A DNA stretch of 64,000 nucleotides from Mogibacterium kristiansenii (GTDB taxonomy: Bacteria; Bacillota; Clostridia; Peptostreptococcales; Anaerovoracaceae), in contig NZ_VUNA01000009.1 of the NCBI RefSeq assembly GCF_009695905.1, positions 32,448-96,447 of the forward strand. Reading direction: 5' to 3'. A program made the translations under genes and the position numbers. The first letter of the stretch is position 1; each line of letters begins with the position of its first letter. Below, in pieces: positions 52,228-61,650 of this stretch. The notes below the pieces were generated by a model, which worked only from the letters and a program-made list of their open reading frames with translations, ran no database searches and was not told the origin of the DNA.

Positions 52228-53661
52228 ATGTTGAGAGGATTTATCGGAACAATGAAAGCAGGAAGAATTGCTGTTGCTGTGGTCGTAGTGATGATCACGG
52301 TCTTTTCGACTCTTCCGACGTATGCTCTCCCAACGAAGGATACCGTGCGCCAGCCGGGCAAGGTGTCGTCTAACCGCGCTTTCTATGGAATTGATGTTTC
52401 CGTATGGCAGGGAAACATCGATTGGCAGAAGGTGAAGCATGCCGGAGCGGATTATGCATTTGTCCGTGCCGGAGCCACTGGACAGAATTCCTTTGAAATG
52501 ATTAAGGATCGCACCTATGAAAAGAATATGGACGAGGCGGCAAAGGCCGGAGTGGCCCGGGGCGTGTATTGGTACTCCCAGGCTACCACCACGGAAGAAG
52601 CGGTAATCGAGGCAAAGGAAGTCTGCAAGTATGCCGAGGGCAGAAAGCTGGAGCTTCCGATTGTAATGGATATGGAGTTCTCCAACGGCAGATTGGATGC
52701 GGCGTATGCAGGCTGGGTTTCGGAAGGCGGATCCGCCAATGCCCGGAAGCAGCTGACCCTGATTGCTGACGCGTTCCTCAATTACTGCAGGGATCACGGA
52801 TATACCACCTGCCTGTACGTGTCGCAGAGCTTGACGTCTAAGACGTCCGGTGTGGATGTGGCGAAGCTGGTGAAGGACGGCCACGAGCTGTGGATTGCGC
52901 AGTACAATATTAACAACACTTCCTCGGAAGATTATACCTACTGGCAGTACAGCAGCATCGACCGCATCTCCGGAATTCGGGGCAGAGTGGACTCCAACTA
53001 TATGTACATTCCGAAAAATAAAAACACCAACGGCAACAAGAAGATGGAAGCCACCATGGATTACGAGCAGCTGGCGTATACCGGTAATCCGGTGGAGCCG
53101 GAGGTAACCGTTCAGGATGGCGTAACGAAGCTCACGGAGAATCAGGACTACACTCTGGTGTACGCAAAGAACATCCGCAAGGGCACAGGCTATGTCATCG
53201 TAAAAGGCAAGGGCAAGTATCGCGGATATACGGAATGCGTTCCGTTCCGGATTGGCAGTAAGACCATCGAGAAAGAAGAGAGAGCCAATGAGGTAACGGA
53301 TGTGGTTACTTCGGAGGTTAACGGAAAGACCCAAGTAAAGTTCACCGCAGCGGAGAGCAACGTAGGTAACTACCGAGTATTCTACAGAAATTCCAACAGT
53401 GAGGAATGGCAGCACGTGGACACCAACCGGACGGAAGTGTTCCTGGACGGCGAACAGCGTCAGGTGAAGGTCGCTACGGTGAAAGAAAACAAGGTTATTG
53501 CGACGGCGACCCCGAAGAACAACAAGAAGACCGATATTATCGATAAGGCCGTTCAGAACGACACCGAACTTTCCGGTGTAAGCAAAGAGAAGACGAACAA
53601 GGTGCGACTGATTGATAAGGAGGTAAGCAACGATGTCACAACAAGTTCCGGAAAGAACTAG
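52228..53661 (+). CDS. Secreted GH25 lysozyme
   Basis: A 477-residue muramidase. A signal peptide (AVAVVVVMITVFSTLPTYA) is followed by the GH25 domain, about residues 50-255, with FYGIDVSVWQGNIDWQKVK, VMDMEFSN (catalytic Asp/Glu) and YWQYSS. A C-terminal beta domain (MDYEQLAYTGNPVEPEVTV...DYTLVYAKN...GTGYVIVKGKGKYRG) resembles bacterial Ig-like or MBG repeats. It overlaps the next gene by 29 bases. It probably remodels the organism's own wall. Confidence 0.92.
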   Translation: MLRGFIGTMKAGRIAVAVVVVMITVFSTLPTYALPTKDTVRQPGKVSSNRAFYGIDVSVWQGNIDWQKVKHAGADYAFVRAGATGQNSFEMIKDRTYEKNMDEAAKAGVARGVYWYSQATTTEEAVIEAKEVCKYAEGRKLELPIVMDMEFSNGRLDAAYAGWVSEGGSANARKQLTLIADAFLNYCRDHGYTTCLYVSQSLTSKTSGVDVAKLVKDGHELWIAQYNINNTSSEDYTYWQYSSIDRISGIRGRVDSNYMYIPKNKNTNGNKKMEATMDYEQLAYTGNPVEPEVTVQDGVTKLTENQDYTLVYAKNIRKGTGYVIVKGKGKYRGYTECVPFRIGSKTIEKEERANEVTDVVTSEVNGKTQVKFTAAESNVGNYRVFYRNSNSEEWQHVDTNRTEVFLDGEQRQVKVATVKENKVIATATPKNNKKTDIIDKAVQNDTELSGVSKEKTNKVRLIDKEVSNDVTTSSGKN

Positions 53662-54298
53662 CCTTCGTGACCACCTTTCATCCGCACACGAGAAATGGCG
53701 AGAACATTCCCGTTTTCGCCGACTTTCCAAGAAGAAGAAAATTATAGTAGGAATGCTGGTGTTTCTGGTATTCCTTCTATTTCTTTTGAGCGCAACGCTG
53801 AACCGCTATAACGGATACAATATTCTGTTGTTGGATCGGTATGTATCCTTCGATATGCCGGAGGAAGATACCTTGACGGCGAAGGAATGGAAAAAATTGG
53901 TGAAATCCGCAGAGGTAAGCAAGTATCCGGAAGCGCAGTTGAAGCGAGAAGAAAAGTACATCACCAGTCAGTACCACAAGCGGATTAAGGAATACGGATT
54001 GACGTATAAGGAATACCTGAAGGAGTCGGATTTGACGGAATCGGAATTCCAAGCGCAGGTAGAGAAGCTGGCAAAGGAGAATGTGAAGGAGAAACTGATT
54101 CTCCATTCCATTTCCAGAGAAAAGAAGATTTACGTTTCTTCCGAGGAGATGAAGGCGGCAAAGCAGCAGATGATGAAAGACCGAGGAGCAACCAGTGAGG
54201 CGGATTACAAGAAAATTGCCGGCGAGACTCTGGACGAGCACGCAGAGGAGATTGACTTGGAATCGAAACTCCTGTACGGAAAGATTGTAAAAAATTAA
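53633..54298 (+). CDS. Membrane-anchored protein with trigger-factor-like C-domain
   Basis: A 221-residue protein with a basic cytoplasmic N-terminus, one membrane segment (IIVGMLVFLVFLLFLLSATL) and a helical extracytoplasmic part. The stretch YGLTYKEYLKESDLTESEFQAQVEKLAKENVKEKLILHSI followed by VSSEEMKAAKQQMM is the pattern of the trigger factor/SurA chaperone domain. No PPIase domain is present. The start overlaps the lysozyme gene, so it may help fold that secreted enzyme; this is inference. Confidence 0.78.
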   Translation: MSQQVPERTSLRDHLSSAHEKWREHSRFRRLSKKKKIIVGMLVFLVFLLFLLSATLNRYNGYNILLLDRYVSFDMPEEDTLTAKEWKKLVKSAEVSKYPEAQLKREEKYITSQYHKRIKEYGLTYKEYLKESDLTESEFQAQVEKLAKENVKEKLILHSISREKKIYVSSEEMKAAKQQMMKDRGATSEADYKKIAGETLDEHAEEIDLESKLLYGKIVKN

Positions 54299-54315
54299 CA
54301 GGGAGACGGAGAGGT

Positions 54316-56391
54316 ATGAATCATTCCTCATTCACCGGAAATACACATTTAGACGAACAGCAGCGAGCGGCCGCAGCGGATTGCAGCGGAAGCTCGCTGC
54401 TTCTTGCTGTGCCAGGAAGTGGGAAAACCACCACGCTTCTGGCCCGCCTGGAGAACCTGCTTCGTTCCGGAGTGCCGGACACCTCCGTGCTGGTAATTAC
54501 TTTTACCAACAATGCGGCGGAAGAAATGAAGCAGCGGTTCCGGCGGCAGTACGGAAATAATCGGGTGGATTTTATGACCATCAACAGCTTCTGCTACCGC
54601 GTAGTTTGCTTTTATGCGGACAAAACGGGACGGCAGAAACCGGAAGATTTGACGGACACCGGGCTGCTTTTGCGCCGGATTCTCGTGAGCGTGGCGGGAG
54701 ATTCTTTTCCCGGGGAGAGCGACATTCGGGAGTTCGCGCAGAAGATTACCTATATCAAGAATATGCAGCTTTCGGAGGGGGAGATTGAGAAGCTTCGAAT
54801 CGGAGATTACCCGGCGAAGCCCCTGTACGACGCTTATGTCCGGAGCATGAAGGCGCAGAACGCCATGGATTACGACGACCAGCTGGTGTATGCCTGCAAA
54901 TTCCTGGAGAAGGTGCCGGGGGTGCGGAATCATTACCGGCGGAAATATCCCTATGTGATGGTGGACGAGGCGCAGGATACCTCGTGGCTGCAGCATCGGA
55001 TTCTGCAGATTCTCACGCAGGACGGGGGAAATCTGTTCATGGTGGGGGATGAAGATCAGAGCATCTACGGTTTTCGGGCGGCGTACCCGGAGGCACTGCT
55101 GGATTTTCAGCGCCATTATCCCGGGGGTAAAGTGTATCGGCTGGAGACCAACTACCGGTCCGGAAAGGACATCGTGGCTCTGGCGGACCGTTTTATCCGG
55201 CACAACCGAAAGCGATACGATAAAAACATGAAGCCCGCGGCGGAGTCTTCCGGCCGAGTTCGGGTGGAACCGGTGGCGCGGCGGTCCGATCAGTATCGGC
55301 AGATTGCCGACTGGATTCGAGAGGATCCGGAGCGGGAAACGGCGGTGCTCTACCGGAACAACGACAGCGCCATCCCTCTGATGTATCACCTGAGAAATGC
55401 CGGGATTTCATTTCGAAATCGGGGGCTGGACACCCTGTTCTTTAGCAGCCGGGTGGTGCGGGATGTGAAGGATATCCTGGGATTCGTCATGCATCCGGCG
55501 GACAGCGAGCTGTTCTGGCGAATTTACTATAAGCTGAATTACCGGATTTCGAAAAACGCAGTGGGAGATGCGGTGCGGCGAATGGACTTTCGGCGAGAGG
55601 ACCCCATTCTGGCGGTGCTGACGGAATCACCGCTTCTGGGACGGCAAAAGAAGGAAGATCTGCAGATTCTTCGGGATAACCTGCGGGATATGCGCCTTCG
55701 GAATAACGCGAAAGAGGCGCTGCAAATGATTCGCACCGGCATTCGGTACCGGAACGAGAAGAGCGAAAAGCTTTTCGTGCTGGAAGCGCTTGCGGAACCC
55801 GCGGATACCATTGCGGATTTCCTGCAGAAGCTGTGGGAATTGGAGCAGATGATTTCTTCCGGAACCGGAAATTTGGAGTCAGCGGACGCCAAAGTGGTTC
55901 TCAGCACGATTCACGGCAGCAAGGGAATGGAGTACGACCGGGTGATTCTGGTGGATGCCGTACGGGATGTGCTCCCTTCCTCGGAAAACGACCGGGAGGA
56001 GGAACGGCGCATCTTCTACGTGGCAATCACCCGTACCCGGGAGGAACTGATTCTTCCGGATTACGGAGACTGTTCCTCCCCGTTCCTGCGGGAATGCTTC
56101 GGCAAGCTGCCGGACCGCAGCGGCAAACCAAAAGACGTGTTCCGGATGGATTCCAAAGAGTTCCGGGAGAAGGCGGCGGAATTCGTCCCGGGAGCGGAGG
56201 TCCGGAGCCGGAATTTCGGCGTGGGCGTCATCCGCTCCAACGAAGGAGATTTCCTGGAGGTGTACTTCCCGAAGGACGGGAAGACCCGCAAATTCGTGAA
56301 GAGCATCTGCATTGAGAAGGGTTCGCTACGCCTTCTTCCTCGCCAGTCCGTTCTCCAGCGCAGCCGGCAGGAAAATGCTCAGCAGGATTAA
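54316..56391 (+). CDS. UvrD/Rep-type superfamily 1 DNA helicase
   Basis: A 691-residue 3'-5' helicase. Walker A AVPGSGKTTT (31-40), TFTNNAAEEMKQRF, Walker B VDEAQDTS, motif III GDEDQSIYGFRAA, motif IV LETNYRS, motif V STIHGSKGMEYDRVI and motif VI FYVAITRTREEL are complete. It is shorter than PcrA (about 730-750). The last 22 residues run into the 3' end of the convergent EamA gene (66-base overlap), which suggests that the original stop was lost by a deletion. Not clearly PcrA; could be a second UvrD-like protein. Confidence 0.93.
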   Translation: MNHSSFTGNTHLDEQQRAAAADCSGSSLLLAVPGSGKTTTLLARLENLLRSGVPDTSVLVITFTNNAAEEMKQRFRRQYGNNRVDFMTINSFCYRVVCFYADKTGRQKPEDLTDTGLLLRRILVSVAGDSFPGESDIREFAQKITYIKNMQLSEGEIEKLRIGDYPAKPLYDAYVRSMKAQNAMDYDDQLVYACKFLEKVPGVRNHYRRKYPYVMVDEAQDTSWLQHRILQILTQDGGNLFMVGDEDQSIYGFRAAYPEALLDFQRHYPGGKVYRLETNYRSGKDIVALADRFIRHNRKRYDKNMKPAAESSGRVRVEPVARRSDQYRQIADWIREDPERETAVLYRNNDSAIPLMYHLRNAGISFRNRGLDTLFFSSRVVRDVKDILGFVMHPADSELFWRIYYKLNYRISKNAVGDAVRRMDFRREDPILAVLTESPLLGRQKKEDLQILRDNLRDMRLRNNAKEALQMIRTGIRYRNEKSEKLFVLEALAEPADTIADFLQKLWELEQMISSGTGNLESADAKVVLSTIHGSKGMEYDRVILVDAVRDVLPSSENDREEERRIFYVAITRTREELILPDYGDCSSPFLRECFGKLPDRSGKPKDVFRMDSKEFREKAAEFVPGAEVRSRNFGVGVIRSNEGDFLEVYFPKDGKTRKFVKSICIEKGSLRLLPRQSVLQRSRQENAQQD

Positions 56392-57198
56392 TCCGCAGCC
56401 GATGATTCCCAGGAAGGTGAACCGCTCCCCCAGGAAAATAACGCCCAGAATAACCGCTGCCAGCGGATTGGTCGCCACATACAGGCTGGCTCGCTCCGGC
56501 GTGGTGTATTTCTGTCCCACCGGCTGAATCGTGAAACCGATGGCACCGCACACCAGTGCCAGGTACAGAATCGCACCCCATTCCGGCGCAGAGGTCGGGA
56601 TGGTGAAATCCTCGAAGGCGAACGCCGCCAGCAGGCTGAAGAATCCGATGAAGAACAGATGGAAAACTCCGATGTTCAGCGCGTTGTCGTCCACCGTAAC
56701 CATATCCATGACCACAACGGTAATCGCGTAGCTTACCGCACCGCCGAAGACCAACAGCTCTCCCGGCGTAAATGCCAGCTTGCTACCCTTCAGGGTCATG
56801 AGTGCGATGCCTGCGAGAGCAATCAGCGCACACAGGATATCCATGCGCTTCGGCAGCCGGCGATATACGATGGCCGCCAGCAGCGGCACGATGACCACCG
56901 ACGTATTTTCAATAAAAGCAGTTGTGGAGGACGGTGTTGTCCGAAGCCCCAAGAGTTCAAACGCCATGCAGCAGAAATAGAGGAAACCCACAATTGCGCT
57001 GTGCAATACTTCCTTTTTGGTAACACTGCGAATCTGCTTATGAAAGATTAGTGCTACCACTGCAAATGAAATCAGGAAACGGATGCCGCACAGCGTGAAC
57101 GGCCCAATGGTTTGCATGGCCAGTTTGCTGAACAGCAGCGACGTTCCCCGTAAAGTGAGTCCAAGCGCAATCAGCGCTTCTGCTTTTCGTTGAGTCAT
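56326..57198 (-). CDS. EamA/DMT family transporter (1)
   Basis: A 290-residue, ten-helix drug/metabolite transporter (GIRFLISFAVVALIFHK, FLYFCCMAFELLGLRTTPSSTTAFIENTSVVIVPLLAAIVY). Substrate unknown; the family exports amino acids or other metabolites. It is convergent with the helicase gene, with a 66-base overlap. It lies 136 bases from a second, divergent-in-sequence EamA gene on the same strand. Confidence 0.88.
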   Translation of the reverse strand: MTQRKAEALIALGLTLRGTSLLFSKLAMQTIGPFTLCGIRFLISFAVVALIFHKQIRSVTKKEVLHSAIVGFLYFCCMAFELLGLRTTPSSTTAFIENTSVVIVPLLAAIVYRRLPKRMDILCALIALAGIALMTLKGSKLAFTPGELLVFGGAVSYAITVVVMDMVTVDDNALNIGVFHLFFIGFFSLLAAFAFEDFTIPTSAPEWGAILYLALVCGAIGFTIQPVGQKYTTPERASLYVATNPLAAVILGVIFLGERFTFLGIIGCGLILLSIFLPAALENGLARKKA

Positions 57199-57334
57199 CT
57201 CAATACCCCCTGTAAATCCTCCGACAAAAACATTTTCTTTTAATCATAGATGTTCCGTCCATCCCCTTATGAACTGTAACAGCGCTTGAATTATACCACC
57301 GCGGGGAATCAAGAGCAATATTTTGCACAATGAA

Positions 57335-58246
57335 TTATTCCCGAGAAACCACCAGGATTCCGCCGCACACCAATACCAAAGCGATGAGGACGGAGCCGTT
57401 CAGCACGCCGTGTTCCGACAGGATGACAGAGGAGAGCAACACGCCGGCCACCGGTGTGACGAAGTTGAACACCGTCACATGGCTCACCGGGTGGTATTTC
57501 AGCAGAACACCCCACAGGGTGTAGGCAGCGGAGGAGATGAAGGCCATGTACAGGAGCAGCAGCAAGGATGTTGGGGTTCCCACCGTCATTCGGCCGCCGA
57601 AGAGGAAGGCCACGATGGCCATGGTCAGTCCGCCGGTGAAAAACTGCCAGCCGGAAAGCAGTACCGGGTTGTGGTCCCGGGAGAAGATTTTAATCAAAAT
57701 CGACGCCGTGGAGGAGGCGAACACGGAAAGGAGGATGAACCCTTCCCCGTTCCAGGCGAAGCCGAAATTCACCGTCTGACCGACGGTCTCCACCAGGAGC
57801 ACCCCGGAAAACCCCAAGAAGCAGCCGATGAATTTTTTTAGCGTCATTTTCTCCAGCCGGAACATGTACACCGCCAGCAGGATTGCCACGAAGGCGCCGG
57901 TCCCGTTGATGATGGAGGAGCGCACCGCCGAGGCGCGGGCCAGGCCCATATAAAAGAAGATATATTGCAGGATTGTCTGGAACAGGGCCAGTACAGCGAT
58001 GGGCTTCCAATCGGATTTCTCCGGTAAAAGCAGTTCCTTCTGCAGCAGACTGCCCGCCAGAATCACCAGGATTCCCGCCAGCGCGAAACGGCAGCCGGCG
58101 AAAAACAGCTGTCCGGGAACGTTGCCGGAAACGATGGAGAACAGGCGATAGCCGACCTTGATGCACGGGTAGGCGCTGCCCCACAGGGTGCAGCAGAAAA
58201 TGGCTGTGATGATCAGCGTGGATGTTTTGGACCAGAATTGTTTCAT
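57335..58246 (-). CDS. EamA/DMT family transporter (2)
   Basis: A 303-residue ten-helix transporter (AIFCCTLWGSAYPCIKVGYRLF, AIVAFLFGGRMTV, YMAFISSAAYTLWGVLLKYHPVSHVTVFNFVTPV). It retains both EamA repeats. It differs from the neighbouring EamA protein and is unlikely to be a recent duplicate. Substrate unknown. Confidence 0.9.
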   Translation of the reverse strand: MKQFWSKTSTLIITAIFCCTLWGSAYPCIKVGYRLFSIVSGNVPGQLFFAGCRFALAGILVILAGSLLQKELLLPEKSDWKPIAVLALFQTILQYIFFYMGLARASAVRSSIINGTGAFVAILLAVYMFRLEKMTLKKFIGCFLGFSGVLLVETVGQTVNFGFAWNGEGFILLSVFASSTASILIKIFSRDHNPVLLSGWQFFTGGLTMAIVAFLFGGRMTVGTPTSLLLLLYMAFISSAAYTLWGVLLKYHPVSHVTVFNFVTPVAGVLLSSVILSEHGVLNGSVLIALVLVCGGILVVSRE

Positions 58247-58440
58247 GAGATTCTTCCTTCTATATTATATGCGTTTTTTGTAATCTTTCGGACACGATGA
58301 ACATTATACATCAAAGACAGTGACTTCGGTAGTGGCGGAGTGCATTCGCAAAATATGACTTTACAAGGTCTCCGGTTCGGCATATAATAAAAAGACTGCT
58401 TTGCGAAACGGGCGGCATAGGACGAATTAAGGAGAGTAAA

Positions 58441-59475
58441 ATGAGTAACACGATTAAAGAGAAAGTTCCGGGCTTTGCGGTCTGCTTCCTGCTGGCGCTG
58501 CCGGCATGGTTCATCGGGAAACAGTTTCCGGTGGTGGGAAGCGCGGTAATCGCAATCCTGCTGGGCATGATCATCGCCCTGTTCTGGAAGGATCAGGGAA
58601 AAGCGAAGAAGGGAATTAAATTCACATCCAAGTACATCCTGCAGACGGCGGTAGTGCTGCTGGGATTCGGCATGGACCTGGGCGTGGTTCTCCGCACCGG
58701 CGGACAGTCCCTTCCGATTATCATCAGCACCATCGCCATCTCACTGATTCTGGCGTGGGTGTTCCACAAAGCAATGCACATTCCGGGAAACATTTCCACT
58801 CTGGTGGGCGTGGGGTCCTCCATCTGCGGCGGATCGGCCATCGCCGCCACCGCACCGGTTATCGATGCTGACGACAAGGAGGTCGCTCAGGCGATTTCCG
58901 TCATCTTCTTTTTCAACGTGATGGCCGCCATCTTCTTTCCGATGTTGGGCACCGCCATCGGCTTCGATACCCACAGCGGCGAAGCTTTCGGTATTTTCGC
59001 GGGAACGGCTATCAACGACACCTCCTCGGTGACCGCGGCCGCCGCGACCTGGGACAGCATGTGGAACCTGGGCGCCGAAACTCTGAACAAAGCCGTAACG
59101 GTGAAACTCACCCGGACGCTGGCGATTATCCCGATTACTTTGGGTCTGGCCATCCACCGCGCCCGCAAATCTTCCGGCTCCGGTAAAAACAATTTCAGCC
59201 TGAAGCGGGCATTTCCGATGTTCCTTCTGTATTTCGTAATCGCTTCGGTAATCACAACCCTTGCGGGTATGGCGGGTGTCTCTGCGGAAGTCTTTGCCCC
59301 GCTGAAGGAACTGAGCAAATTCTTCATCACCATGGCCATGGCCGCCATCGGTCTGAACAGCAACCTGGTGGAACTGGTAAAATCCGGTGGAAAGCCAATC
59401 GCTCTGGGCGCCGTGTGCTGGGCCGGCATCACCGCCGTGAGCCTGCTGATGCAGCACGTGATGGGCATTTGGTAA
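58441..59475 (+). CDS. YeiH/UPF0324 family membrane transporter
   Basis: A 344-residue membrane protein with the UPF0324 motifs [21 protein letters not shown] and [20 protein letters not shown] near the middle, and [21 protein letters not shown] near the end. Members are called putative sulfate exporters, but the substrate is not settled. GGAG precedes the ATG. A strong terminator follows. Confidence 0.9.
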   Translation: MSNTIKEKVPGFAVCFLLALPAWFIGKQFPVVGSAVIAILLGMIIALFWKDQGKAKKGIKFTSKYILQTAVVLLGFGMDLGVVLRTGGQSLPIIISTIAISLILAWVFHKAMHIPGNISTLVGVGSSICGGSAIAATAPVIDADDKEVAQAISVIFFFNVMAAIFFPMLGTAIGFDTHSGEAFGIFAGTAINDTSSVTAAAATWDSMWNLGAETLNKAVTVKLTRTLAIIPITLGLAIHRARKSSGSGKNNFSLKRAFPMFLLYFVIASVITTLAGMAGVSAEVFAPLKELSKFFITMAMAAIGLNSNLVELVKSGGKPIALGAVCWAGITAVSLLMQHVMGIW

Positions 59476-59516
59476 GGTGAAGTGAAAACCATAAGTGAAA
59501 AGCGCAAACGCAAATC

Positions 59517-59553
59517 GAAGCGGACGTCTCCGGATGTCCCGCTTCTTTTTTTT
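59517..59553 (+). terminator. YeiH-type gene terminator
   Basis: GAAGCGGACGTC pairs with GATGTCCCGCTTC (interrupted) around TCCG; eight T follow. Confidence 0.85.
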
Positions 59554-59681
59554 GCGAGAAAATTAAACTGCGAATTAAATGACAGGAGTGGTACAGAGGG
59601 GTTAGAATTGGTTTGGAAGCCTTTCGGCGGAACGAATTCCGTCGAAACAGAAAGAAAGGAAATGGATGGAAGGAGGAATTT

Positions 59682-61622
59682 ATGAAATCCAAAAGAAAAT
59701 GGTTGGCAGGCATTCTGTCCGTCGTGATGACGATGACATTCATGCCGACGTATGCGTTTGCCGGTGAGGCAGCGGAAGGCGGAACCGACGCCGACGCAGT
59801 TTGGACGGTGAGAAATGACTATGGTAAAGGCGAGGTTTTAGGAAATTACAATGACCTTAGAGAAGCAATTGAACATTCAAATGAAGAGTGCGAGATTATA
59901 TTAAATCGAGATGCATCCGGAAAAGGCTTGTATTTGGAAGCTGTAGAGGATGGGGACAGTTGGGACAGAAACTTTGATTTTAATGGCCACACCTATACAG
60001 TAACAGGCGGTGCAAAAAGAGAGACCGGAGAAACGGAATCGTATGCAATTGGCAATTATTCAGGGTATACGTTCTCTTTCGATAATGGTACATTGAAAAT
60101 TGAGAACTGTTCTGGCGGAATTAGATCCGCGGGTATTAATATGAAGAATTTCAATGTGGATGCATCGAATTCAAAAAACTGCAAAAATGCAGTATATGCT
60201 GAAAAGTATTGCAATATTGACGGAAACAGTAGTGTGAAGGTTCAGCCGGGCAACGATGCATTTAATTATTATAAATTCTCGGGCAATGATAACGTAATCA
60301 ATACAAAAGGAACAATTCAAGGGGATATCAATTTCTTTGGAGAAAGCGGATATGACGAAATCGCGAGGGTTTTGATTAGAAACGGAAGATTTGATGGGAA
60401 AATCAAAAATGCACAGAGTGTTATCTCTGATGAAGAAGGAAATGAGGATCGGTTTACCCACTTGAAGCTGTACGGCGGATCGTTCAGCGAACAGCCGGAT
60501 GAAGCGTATATTGCAAAAGGCTATGCGGTAAAAGCAACCGATGACGGAAGATATGTCGTAGACGCGGCGGATCCGCTCTTGCAGAAAATTAAGGAATTAA
60601 GAGAAGAGGTTGCTGAAGCAGACGACAGTTTGGATGCAGATATTAATGTGACGAACAAGAAAATGTACGATATCAGAGAAAGTCTGGATGCTGCAGAGGA
60701 GAGCTTAAACGATGGAGTTTATGAGGACGGTGTTGAGAAGGCAACGCTAAGAGCAGAAAAGTCCATTCAAGAAGCAAAAGCGCAGATTGAGGACGTGACG
60801 CTATTTATTACACAGAAGGGAAAAGAATACAGTGAAAAAGGTCAGATATTGAAAGATAAATGTGCAGACCTGAGAAAAGAATTGAAAGAAGTCGATCGGA
60901 GTCAGTATGACTTTGGAGATTTTGATGTTGATGAAGGTTTGGATAGCATAGAAGAATCCGCGCAAAAGATGTTGACGATATTCAGCAGTGCGGATGAAAA
61001 GGATTATAACGGCTTTGACGAATTGTATTTGGTAGAACTGAATAAACTGAATAAGAGACTGACATCGGTGGAAGTGAAGCTGGACAAGATAAAGAAGTTG
61101 CCGAATAAGGTCAACAAAGAAAACAGTGCAGCTTTGGAAGAAGCGAGAAAAGAGCTGGAAGAAACAAAGAAGGCATTGGCAGAGACAGAAAAGAAGCAAG
61201 AAGAGCTGAATAAAAAACTGGATGTATTAGCTGCAGAGCTGCAGAAAACGCAGGAGCAGCTGAAGAAGGCAGAGGAAGAGCTGAAAAAGCAGAACAACGC
61301 ACCAACTCCGTCTTCAACGGTAACTCCGGTAAAGAAACCGGGGCAGGTGAAAGGCCTCAAGCTGAAAGCCGGTAAAAAGAAAGTGACTGTTACCTATAAG
61401 AAGGTAAGCGGTGCTACTTCCTACAAAGTGACTTACAGCACCAGCAAGAAATTCAAGAAGGCAAAGACCGTGACCGTGACATCCGGAAAGACGGTGAAGA
61501 AGACCATCAGCAAACTGAAATCCAAGAAAACATACTACGTTAAAGTATGCGCCGTTAAGAAAGTGAAGGGTAAGAACTTCACCGGTAAATGGTCCGGCGT
61601 GAAGAGCGTAAAGGTGAAATAA
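59682..61622 (+). CDS. Secreted coiled-coil protein with Fn3-like C-terminus (paralog A)
   Basis: A 646-residue exported protein. Signal peptide (KRKWLAGILSVVMTMTFMPTYAFA); a beta-rich region, about 30-300, with right-handed-helix-like strands (FDFNGHTYTVTGG, SFDNGTLKIENC, GTIQGDINFFG); a Glu/Lys-rich coiled coil of roughly 230 residues (ELEETKKALAETEKKQEELN); a Pro/Thr linker; and a Lys-rich C-terminal Fn3-like domain (GATSYKVTYSTSKKFKKAK...KKTYYVKVCAVKK). AAGGAGG precedes the ATG at 59682. A surface adhesin or wall-binding role is plausible but not shown. Paralog B follows after 28 bases. Confidence 0.8.
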   Translation: MKSKRKWLAGILSVVMTMTFMPTYAFAGEAAEGGTDADAVWTVRNDYGKGEVLGNYNDLREAIEHSNEECEIILNRDASGKGLYLEAVEDGDSWDRNFDFNGHTYTVTGGAKRETGETESYAIGNYSGYTFSFDNGTLKIENCSGGIRSAGINMKNFNVDASNSKNCKNAVYAEKYCNIDGNSSVKVQPGNDAFNYYKFSGNDNVINTKGTIQGDINFFGESGYDEIARVLIRNGRFDGKIKNAQSVISDEEGNEDRFTHLKLYGGSFSEQPDEAYIAKGYAVKATDDGRYVVDAADPLLQKIKELREEVAEADDSLDADINVTNKKMYDIRESLDAAEESLNDGVYEDGVEKATLRAEKSIQEAKAQIEDVTLFITQKGKEYSEKGQILKDKCADLRKELKEVDRSQYDFGDFDVDEGLDSIEESAQKMLTIFSSADEKDYNGFDELYLVELNKLNKRLTSVEVKLDKIKKLPNKVNKENSAALEEARKELEETKKALAETEKKQEELNKKLDVLAAELQKTQEQLKKAEEELKKQNNAPTPSSTVTPVKKPGQVKGLKLKAGKKKVTVTYKKVSGATSYKVTYSTSKKFKKAKTVTVTSGKTVKKTISKLKSKKTYYVKVCAVKKVKGKNFTGKWSGVKSVKVK

Positions 61623-61650
61623 TAACAGGAGAAAAATGAAGGAGGATAGT

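Noticed and set aside
52192..53730. A 512-codon frame antisense to the GH25 gene
   Set aside because: The sense gene shows clear GH25 motifs; the antisense frame has no family pattern.
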